Shown piece after piece: positions 56,469 to 64,000 of a DNA stretch of 64,000 bases. The DNA is taken from positions 623,501 through 687,500 of the forward strand of contig JAWNZC010000225.1 of the NCBI GenBank assembly GCA_035771165.1, written 5' to 3'. A model generated the notes under the pieces. That model was not told the origin of the DNA, ran no database searches, and saw only the letters and a program-made list of their open reading frames with translations. Made by a program: the position numbers and the translations under genes. The stretch's first letter is position 1, and every line of letters starts with the position of its first letter. This DNA is from Paragorgia papillata (Eukaryota > Cnidaria > Anthozoa > Scleralcyonacea > Coralliidae).

Positions 56469-58743
56469 TTACAGGCTGCCTCTGCGTAAGTTAAGGATCG
56501 TAATGCCAGCCATGGTTAATGCATGGTCATAAGTTTCGGAATGGTAGATAACTGATAGAGCACGTTTCTGAACCTTTTCAAGAGCGTTATCGAGGAATTG
56601 TGGGAGGTCGGCGAAAACAACAGAGGCATACTCCAATACTGATCTTACGAGCATAATGTCAGCTGGGGAAACGCCACACTTCTTAAGTTTCCTTAAAACA
56701 TATAACCTTTTGTTGGCTTTCTTGATTATGTAGTCGCAATATACAGTCCACGTTAAGTCACTGGTTATATATATTCCAAGTAACTTAAATGACTTAACTG
56801 ATTCTACATAAGTGCCACCAGTAGCGATTTGCCCCCACTCACAGCTATTATAACGAAGAAAATCAACAGACATCGTTTTACACTTCCTCGGATTTAACTC
56901 CATATTGTTCTCACCAGCAAACGTCTGAATGTCAGAAACGATATAATCTATCACAGAGGGCGAGTTTCGTGGGACTATTTCCATAGTAGTTAGGTCGTTG
57001 ACGAACTTCACCCGTGGGCTCCATGTAGCCAATAGGTCGTTCACCATTATCGCAAAAAGTATTGGGCGTAAGTTTGTCCCTTGCGGAATACCTCCATTAA
57101 TACATCCGATGTTGATGCATAAGTTCCAATACGCACAAACCGTGTTCTGCCCTGCAGAAAAGCAACAACCCACCTTAATAGACAACAATGAATATTCAAC
57201 TTAGATAACTTATCTACCAAAATATTGTGATCTATTAAGTCAAATCCTTTACGGAAATCAGTGAAGAAAAATATCCCTTTATCAAGGGCTTCGAAGGCCA
57301 GGTGGAGGAGATATACTATCGCTTGTTTTGATGATTTCCCAGCCAGAGCAAACCGTTTCCTATGTAGTTGGTGTAGGATAGGAGCAAGTATTCTACATGA
57401 AGTGAAACTTTCCATCACTTTAGCAACTTGGCACGTTAGAGATATTGGTCTAATGTCATTCTCAATGGAATTAGGCGGGTTTTGCTTAGGAAGTGGGCTA
57501 ACAGCGGCACTTTTGAGTAAAGGTGGAACATAACCATTACATAGTGAAGCGTTATGGATATCGGCAATCACAGGAGCAAGTTCAAATGCAAATAGCTTCA
57601 GGACTATGTTGGGGATTGCATCTGGTCCAGGAGCTTTCTTAACTTTCATAGAGCGTAAGGCTTCGTAAGCTTCTCTAGGAGACACAAAAAGTTCATCCGG
57701 AATTTAAGAGGCATTAACGGGAATACTTTGGATATCATCAATTGAGATGGAAACAAAACCGGACGTAAGACCAACGAAGAACTGATTAATCCTTTCACAC
57801 AATGTGTTAATCGATTCATTAGTGTCTATCAGTGACATTTTGAAAGCATTGACCATTTCTGTCTGATAAGCCAGAAAGATTCTTAATCTCTTTCCACCAT
57901 CTACTAACATTTGTGTCGTTCAAGTTTTTAACCTTAGTGTTGTAAAAAGATCTCTTGCAACATTTAATTGAGCGCTAGACCTTATTACGCCAGAATTTAA
58001 ATAAAGGGGAATTCTTGCCGTATTTAACGAGACATTTTTGTCTTTTAGTAATCCAAGCCTTGATTTTAGTGGTTATCCATGGTTTATCAGAGCTATGCAC
58101 ACGCGATAACTTACTCGGTGACTTATCAATAGCTTTTATTAGAGTATGATGGAAACACTCGAATTTACTTTTGCACGAACTTTCAGAATAAATTTCCTGC
58201 CACGAAAAAGACGTTATCCATTGGCCAAACTCTCGAATCCGACTGTGCCTAGTGTCGCATCTGGTAACAGTCTCTTTAGAGGACTGAATTTGGGAAAGGC
58301 CTTGTTTGAGAAGAAAACAATAATAATCACTAGTACCAATCTTCGGCAATTGCCTTGGTGTAGACACCATCTTAGGTTGGTTAGTTAAACACCAATCAAG
58401 TATCCCTGTATCACGAGTAAGAAATTTAACAATCTGAGTCAAGCCGCATTGACGTTGTATACGTGCTGGCGAGATGTTTGTTGAATTGGGGTTAAAATCA
58501 CCTACAATGTAAATTAAGCTGTCTGGATGATCGAGTGAATATGAATCCACTATTTCTTGGATATGGTCATAGAATTTATCATATCACCCGAAGCTTGGGG
58601 CGGGTGGTAAACAACTCCAATTAATACTGAGGAGCTTGATCTTGGGAGTCGGATAGGTCTTAGCTGTACCATAACATTTCCGTTATAGAATCAGTGAGAT
58701 CAAAGGGTACAAGCCTCTTACACGGAATAACAGATTTAACATA
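56469..58743 (-). pseudogene. LINE (CR1/L2-like) ORF2: endonuclease and RT, broken
   Basis: Minus strand. Endonuclease part in 57975-58550 (LIYIVGDFNPNS, TGILDWCLTNQ) and the linker before the RT (57704-57910). RT motifs in 57047-57685 (KKAPGPDAIPNIVLKLF, FFTDFRKGFDLIDHNILV) and 56469-57188 (INGGIPQGTNLRPILFAIMV, with FVNDLTTMEI where most RTs have xADD). Asn for Ala in this block is unusual but the Asp remains. The C-terminus reads ALTMAGITILNLR. Frameshifts near 58560, 57920, 57690 and 57110 and the loss of the N-terminal half of the endonuclease make it inactive. Confidence 0.82.
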
Positions 58744-58898
58744 TACAGTCACACCGCCACCATGCGTTATTCATAGGTTCTAATGGTGCCAAAACCTGGG
58801 AGGTCGTGTGGAAACATCCATCAACATCGGAGGGTAAGAGGTCGGTCGTGGATATGGAGAGTACATTGGGTACTTCATTAATGGATGTGGGTTGAAGT

Positions 58899-59222
58899 CT
58901 AATAACTGTTGAGGGGCAACTGTTGAGGATTGCCTTGAAGCTCTTGTAAAAAAGGAGAATTAAAGTTGTATTGAGTTTGGCGATCTTGCGAAGACTGTTG
59001 TAAAATACCATGAAAAAAGTCGCACTTTGAACCTTTAAGACAATGACCTCTTCTCCGAAGAAAAGGGCAGGGCGCCATATGTTTAGGTGTAGCGGTTTTA
59101 CGTCGATCGTCGTTAGATCTTAAATTATTATTTTGTATGTTTCGGACAAAAACTTCTTGAATCTCTTGTGGATTGTTCGGTGCTGTATTAAATGAGGTAC
59201 CGGCATTTGATTGACCAGCCAT
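58899..59222 (-). pseudogene. LINE ORF1-like small protein with CCCH zinc finger
   Basis: The frame starts MAGQSNAGTSFN and contains PCPFLRRRGHCLKGSKCDFF followed by H, a CCCH-type finger of the kind that binds RNA. It lies just upstream of the minus-strand ORF2 and in the same orientation, so it is probably ORF1 of the same LINE, shortened by the deletion that also removed the start of the endonuclease. Confidence 0.5.
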
Positions 59223-59507
59223 ACAGTTCTGCTTACGCCATCATGGCGAGTGTTCGAGCTTTTTCAAGCTCCCAAAACATTCTTGTTTTTTCTGTATATT
59301 TTTGTGTAATTTTACGGATTATATCACCCTAAAAGATGTACTAGGAGTCATTCATCCAACGAGAAACTTTTACATGTGACTAAAGGAATTACAATGATTA
59401 TTAAACTGATTAACGGAATTAACGGTCACGCTCGTCTATTAACGGTCAAACAACGGCCGCTAACAAACTCGTCAAAACTTGTCAATTTCCGAGTTTTCCT
59501 TTACGCT

Positions 59508-59566
59508 TTCTTCTCACTCGTCTTAATATCTTCATGTGGAGATGTGGAAACTAATCCTGGACCAGG
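59508..59566 (+). other. 2A-like ribosome-skipping sequence
   Basis: Codes for a hydrophobic lead-in and SCGDVETNPGP, matching the DxExNPGP consensus that makes the ribosome skip a peptide bond between Gly and Pro. At the N-terminus of LINE ORF2 proteins such sequences have been described in echinoderms, cnidarians and other invertebrates. The motif itself is unbroken. Confidence 0.88.
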
Positions 59567-59646
59567 ACTCTCGACTGAATCACCAACAAACGGACTAGAA
59601 ACTATTTATCTTAACGCAAGAAGTTTAAAGGCTTTCGTTCCATAAA

Positions 59647-59907
59647 TGGGGTGTTGGTGGCATAGTGGTTAGTGCACGTGCCTTTCACCTCTGCGACCCG
59701 GGTTCGATTGCTGCACGGTGCAGTTATCTGATTAAAAAAATTCACCTTGGCCGCATGTGAGAAGAACTGCGTCCAGTTTGACTCTACCAAACACCACAGG
59801 TTTCCTTCGGGTACTCCGGTTTCCTCCTGTAGTAACATGGACCTCAGGATAACAGTTTAGATATAACTGATAGAGTTATCCAGTATAAATAAGGTTAGTT
59901 TAGTTTT
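59647..59907 (+). mobile_element. tRNA-derived SINE
   Basis: The head has a box A-like GTGGCATAGTGGTTAGTGC and a box B GGGTTCGATTGC, spaced as in tRNA genes; a tRNA fold is not kept. The body contains GGTTTCCTTCGGGTACTCC and GGTTTCCTCCTGTAGTAAC, resembling the central domain of V-type SINEs. The tail is AT-rich with TTAGTTTAG repeats. ATGG may be the duplication (59650-59653 and 59911-59914). It splits the LINE endonuclease in frame-compatible fashion. Confidence 0.75.
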
Positions 59908-60261
59908 AGATGGCGACGCTACTGCTAAAGTCTGCAAGATCACTTTGCTGCAGCAACTGGTTCACAGCGGAGCCTATGATGTTATCTGCATCTGTGAAAC
60001 ATGACTCAACGACTCTATTATGAGTAGCGAACTGTCACCGGGATACTCCATCTTTCGTCGAGACAGAGCGGGTAAGGTCGGAGGTGGCGTTCTTGTTGCT
60101 ATAAAATCCAACATACATGCGACCCGTCGATTAGATCTGGAAAGGGAAAGCGTTGAGCTTATCGTAGTTGAGCTTGTCAAGACAAACAGTAGAACAGACC
60201 TTCTGCACACCTTTTATCGCCCTCCTGGATCCGGTCCTGAAGTAGTACAACTGAACTCGTG

Positions 60262-61640
60262 GCCTCAAAATAGGTCAGAAAATCTGAGAGATGTTCATCT
60301 ATCTCATCATCGAGAGATCCCATTAATTCATCGAAAGCTTCTGTTACACGATTTGGTGGTACAAATGGAAGAGCCTAAAAAGATTTGATAATGAATGCAT
60401 TGTTCGCACTGTCTCTGTACCACCCCTGCACACCAAGTCTCTGTATTTTTCTCCACAGGCACTGGCCAAAGTGAAATAAGCATCCTTGGATTTCAGCTTC
60501 GGGAAAATGGTATCGCAACGATTGTATGGCGGCCATTTCGAAATCGATCATCTCTGTCAGCGGGGAGAGATCGTGTCGACGATCTTTAAGGAGCCGGAAG
60601 ATACGGTCGTTGGTATTTCGGTCTTTATTTCTGGCGATGCAGTACACAACGGGCACAGTTCTGGAACCATCGGCGATCACGTGTAGTGTGTACAGCTGGT
60701 ACCCATTCGGCGCGCTATCTAACGTTCTGTCGCAGAGCCAATGTCTTTGGCGTGCAAGAACGTCCAAGTTCTTATCGGTTGCGAAGACATAGAGCTCTAG
60801 GTTGTCATCGTGAAGAGCAAGGAACTGTTGCCCACGTGTTGTTTGGCACATGTCGTCAGGGATATCATCACCATCTGGGGCTTTTCGCTTCCTTATCATT
60901 CTTGCCAGCGTTTCTTTTTTGGGAAGACTGCCGGCGGCGGCAAGCGGAAAATCTTGGGTGCAGTTCTGAATGATATTGCTGGTAGATTCTTCTGAATTCT
61001 CAGCGCGATGTTTCATTGCTGACACTGCTCGTTGGACAGCCAAACGAGATGGATCGGATGGATGCGAATGCTCTGTTGGTTGCTTGCTACCATACTGTTT
61101 CTGCCACAGTTGAGAGTCTGCCAGAGCATTCCTTACGTCGTTCGCATCTCCAGTAGGACGTCTCACCTTTTTTCTTGTCCAAAACGTAAACGAAACCTTC
61201 GAAAAGTAATTTGCGATTACCCCGAGAGCTGTAAATGAATTCCATGATTCTCAAAATGAGATTTGCTTACGCCGTTGTCTTTATATACGCTCGTTTGTTT
61301 ATGACCTGACATAAAAACACGTTCCCAACAAATGAGTCATCCGCTACACAAACAAATTATCCATATGGAAAAGCACCGCTAATGACCCACATGGGAATTG
61401 CGGGTCACGCAGAGTTGATTTATTTTCAAACCTGAGACATGAGTCATCGTCTCAAACAATTTAGAAAACAATGTGGATGAATTTATTTTGACGAAATAAC
61501 ATTCGGCAAAATGACTTTTCGGCAAATTGTCCCTTCGGCAAAATGTCTTTTCGGCAAAAAGTCCGTTCGCTAAATTTTGCATTCGGCAAAATGTCCGTCG
61601 GCAAAATGTCTTTCGGCAAAGTGTCTTTCGGCAAAATGTC
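60262..61640 (-). pseudogene. MULE transposase with FLYWCH zinc finger, fragment in the LINE
   Basis: Minus strand. The FLYWCH domain comes from about 61239 (MEFIYSSRGNRKLLFEGF, YVLDKKKGETSYWRC, ERRKECSGRL). After a frameshift near 61090 the MULE domain follows in 60375-61166: HWLCDRTLDSAPNGYQLYT (first Asp), VPVVYCIARN, EMIDFEMAAIQSLRYHFPEA (second Asp) and GCLFHFGQCLWRKIQRLGV. A stop at about 60375 interrupts it, and the same frame goes on (ALPFVPPNRVTEAFDELM) to the LINE junction near 60262. The rest of the C-terminus is missing. MULEs move with 8-11-bp duplications, so this clade is a candidate source of activity for the MULE-like elements in the window. Confidence 0.82.
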
Positions 61641-61645
61641 CGGCT
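61495..61645. repeat. Subterminal 15-17-bp repeat of the MULE
   Basis: Nine or so copies of TTCGGCAAAATGTC(T) with small variants, just upstream of the MULE gene and ending exactly where LINE coding sequence resumes. Such arrays are typical of Foldback/MULE-type element ends. The opposite edge near 60262 has no such array, so the element is truncated. Confidence 0.78.
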
Positions 61646-62827
61646 ACCGCATTGTCCTGGTTGGAGACTTCAATCTTCCTGCACTTGATTGGTCACTCGA
61701 CCAACCGACTCCTACAAACATTGGAGGACACCTGGAGGAGACATTTTGTGAACTGGTCGGCGATAACTTTCTGCAACAATTTATAACTGGTCCCACTCAC
61801 AACGGTGGTAATAAACTCGATCTAATACTATGCAACTGTCCGGATATTATCAGAAACGTATCAACAACTACTCCAGAAGAATCAAACTTTCCTACTGATC
61901 ACTATATTATCGAATTTGTCATTCAGCAAATGTTTAGTCGAGCTAAACCGGTAACGCGCAAGGTCTTCGACTACAAGCGGGGAAATTTCAACGGTCTTCG
62001 TAGTTTTCTATCATAAACGCCATTCGAGTCTACTTTCTCAGACACCGCCGACGAATGCTGGCTTCAGTGGAAGAAATGGTCTCTAAATGCTGTTGGTAAA
62101 TTTATTGCAATGAAGACAGTCAAAGATATCAATTCTCCACCTTGGATCGACGGAGAAGTTAGGCACCTAATCCAGAAGAAATATGCAGCGCTGAAAAAAG
62201 TTCGATAGTTTAAAACGGAAGATCGAAAACGAAAACTGCGGACACTAAGTCAAAACATCAAGAACTTAGTTAGAAGAAAACACTGTGGGTACCTACTGTA
62301 GATAAAATCGAGGGTTCATTTAGCGACAATCCAAAGTTATTCTGTAGCTACCATAAAGCCGTATTCCATCATCGAGAAAGCCAAAGTAGAGTCATCTCTT
62401 ACAAAGACGTTGCGGCCAAAACGCCAGTCGAAAAAGCGGAACTTTTTAACTCTTATTTCTCTTCCGTATTCCAACCACCAAGATCCAATGTAACATCAGC
62501 TACTGTCAACTGTTCATCTCCGATGAAAACTGATATGCAACTATCTGACATTATCCTCAGTGTGGAAGAAGTTGCTAATTGCTTTGGAGATTTGGACACT
62601 ACAAAGGCATGTGGACCTGATGGGATTCCGGCATACCTCTTAAAAGAGTGTAGTGAACAAATTGCACCAAGCCTGTGTGCACTTTTCAACCATTCACTGC
62701 ATTCTGGTCACATTCCTTCCGAGTGGAAATCAGCTGATCTCACACCGATTCATAGAAAAGAATCAGAAAGAGCCAGCAGAAAATTACAGGCCCATCTCGC
62801 TGCATCTATAATAGACTGTACGATCAC

Positions 62828-63420
62828 GTTATATATATATATATACTATAGTAAAATATATTGGCATAAACCCTAGTAAAATTCATATTTCAATATCATT
62901 CCTACTTAGATCGCAAGCAGTAAAGACTGAAATCCCACCCACCTCCCCAAAACATAGGCAATAGCCTTTTTCACCAATTGTTGGGCTACTTTTAATGATA
63001 TTGTGTTATGTGATATTTTAATATGGTTACTGTAATTACTATATATGGTCTCTTAGCTTAATAAATAGGACGTTATACCTATATATTGGACGATTTAAAC
63101 TATTCTGCAACCTAAAGATATGCATGCAATCACCGGCGACATGGAACATTGGCAGTCGTTCACGACCGTGCTTACCAGAACTGCTGCTCCTTGACATTTA
63201 TAGTTACGAACAATTAGAGATGTGACGAAAGCAAAAACGTTGGACGAAATGTTGTATCAATATATACAATTAATGAATTAAATTGAATTATGAAATAAAA
63301 ACGAAGTGTCTGAGGCAATTGCTCTAGTATGAGGTCGCAATTTTACCATAGACCTCACGTTTTCTTTACGGAATTTGGCAATCTGGCCTAGAGCCAATTT
63401 TACTTAAAAAATCGCTCTGA
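62828..63420. other. AT run and unassigned DNA
   Basis: An AT microsatellite (62828-62846) marks the end of the LINE. At 63218-63262 a GTGACGAAAGCAAAAACGTT stretch followed by TGTTGTATCAATATATAC resembles the Penelope-type terminal remnants seen at 640 and 14675. No gene is supported. Confidence 0.4.
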
Positions 63421-63424
63421 TTTC

Positions 63425-63690
63425 TGCATACGAGTATATGTCCTGAGCCAGATCAAGGGTCCAACTCGGAGTATATGTCTTGCAGGGCAGACTGGGATCC
63501 AACTCCATTGAGTATATGTTCTAGTTGCCTTTCAGGATCCAGCTCAAATCCACACGGTGAAAGTATATGTCTTGAGCAGATTAGGACCCAGCTAAAAATC
63601 AGCAATTTATCTTAATCGCCTTCCTCAAGATCCAGCTTTCAATTACGAGTATCTGCCCTTGGAATCTCTCAGGACCCAGCTCATCGCAGA
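63425..63690. repeat. Degenerate ~53-bp minisatellite
   Basis: About five diverged copies containing GAGTATATGTC, then a CTTGAGCAGA-like stretch and AGGATCCAGCTC or AGGACCCAGCTC (near 63430, 63470, 63509, 63560, 63640). Confidence 0.7.
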
Positions 63691-64000
63691 TAAACAAAAA
63701 TATATAGAGCAGTTGCCCCACACTTCCATAACCCCACAAAAACATTGCCTTATTTACTGTGTCAGTATCGATCTTAGCAGTATTTGGTAGTTGAGGACAT
63801 TAACCTAATAATAGCAATAAAAACAACTACTAAATAACGACATATCAGGCAAATTGCTTAGCATATTTATACAACAAGTACTGTACCTTTCTTTTTTTGA
63901 TGTCTTTAATGGTGCATTATTTTGATGAAATATCTCCTTTGAGTTCTGATATCGTACGATTTTTATCAAGAATGTCTTGTTTTACTTGCTTCTTCCCCCT
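63691..64000. other. No recognisable feature
   Basis: AT-rich sequence up to the window edge, without domain, repeat or RNA gene. Confidence 0.4.

Larger units (their letters stand above)
59376..62815 (+). pseudogene. LINE (CR1/L2-like) ORF2 with N-terminal 2A peptide, multiply interrupted
   Basis: 59376-59645 starts MTKGITMIIKLI, has a hydrophobic segment (VFLYAFFSLVLISS) directly followed by CGDVETNPGP, a canonical 2A-like ribosome-skipping motif, and then the endonuclease start (IYLNARSLKAF). After a SINE the endonuclease resumes at about 59908 (SGAYDVICICET, then an in-frame TGA at a Trp position near 60003, then FRRDRAGKVGGGVLVAIKS). A MULE fragment cuts it at about 60260. It resumes at 61640 (YRIVLVGDFNLPALDW, LDLILCN). 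The RT starts in 62523-62800 (TTKACGPDGIPAYLLKECS) and is cut off near 62815. Stops near 62014 and 62207 add to the damage. Confidence 0.85.

Noticed and set aside
59650..59725. tRNA gene
   Set aside because: Boxes A and B are present but the arms do not pair as a cloverleaf, and the sequence continues into a SINE body.

Overview
This window looks like a TE-dense, AT-rich intergenic region of a metazoan nuclear genome, probably a marine invertebrate and plausibly a cnidarian. That guess rests on the mix of element families (OTU-linked hAT, PIF/Harbinger, Foldback/MULE, GIY-YIG Penelope-like elements, CR1/L2-like LINEs with a 2A peptide, RTE, Polinton-type ATPase) and on short spliceosomal introns. 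It is not proven from this window. No bacterial gene, CRISPR array, rRNA or genuine tRNA was seen. Almost every coding segment belongs to a mobile element, and most are broken.

Layout. (1) 0.8-12.4 kb holds two minus-strand hAT (ZMYM1/TTF-type) transposase genes, both carrying an OTU-like cysteine protease domain at the N-terminus. The first is cut by a 1.7-kb TIR element. The second has a readable exon-intron structure and a hAT terminus at 12422, inserted into the end of a LINE (12423-13516). A 51-bp satellite lies between the two. (2) 13.67-14.22 kb is a tandem pair of 277-bp units, each with a well-formed type I hammerhead ribozyme on the minus strand. (3) 14794-25625 is a 10.8-kb Foldback-like element: its inverted arms are arrays of a ~225-bp repeat and an 11-bp target duplication flanks it. 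Inside sits a complete 4.07-kb Harbinger element (DDE transposase plus two-exon Myb-like partner). (4) 25.6-28.9 kb has two Penelope-like elements; one is a snap-back inverted copy and the other carries a 219-bp MITE. (5) 30.6-33.5 kb and 43.8-53.9 kb are inverted copies of a Polinton-like segment with a packaging-type ATPase. Between them lie an unrecognised spliced gene (34.1-36.6 kb), a MULE-like element with an 11-bp duplication, a 3.2-kb minisatellite with higher-order structure, a small MITE and a second foldback element. The right copy is split by a 5.9-kb insertion that contains a LINE with an SGNH-esterase ORF1. (6) 56.5-62.8 kb holds two head-to-head LINEs. The plus-strand one begins with a 2A-like peptide and is interrupted by a SINE and by a FLYWCH-MULE transposase fragment.

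How it fits together. Nesting gives a relative order of events: LINE before hAT at 12.4 kb, Foldback before or with Harbinger at 17-21 kb, Penelope before MITE at 28.4 kb, Polinton segment before the 5.9-kb insertion, and 2A-LINE before SINE and MULE. The Harbinger pair is the nearest thing to a working set of genes. Its DDE triad is present and one frameshift separates it from an open frame.
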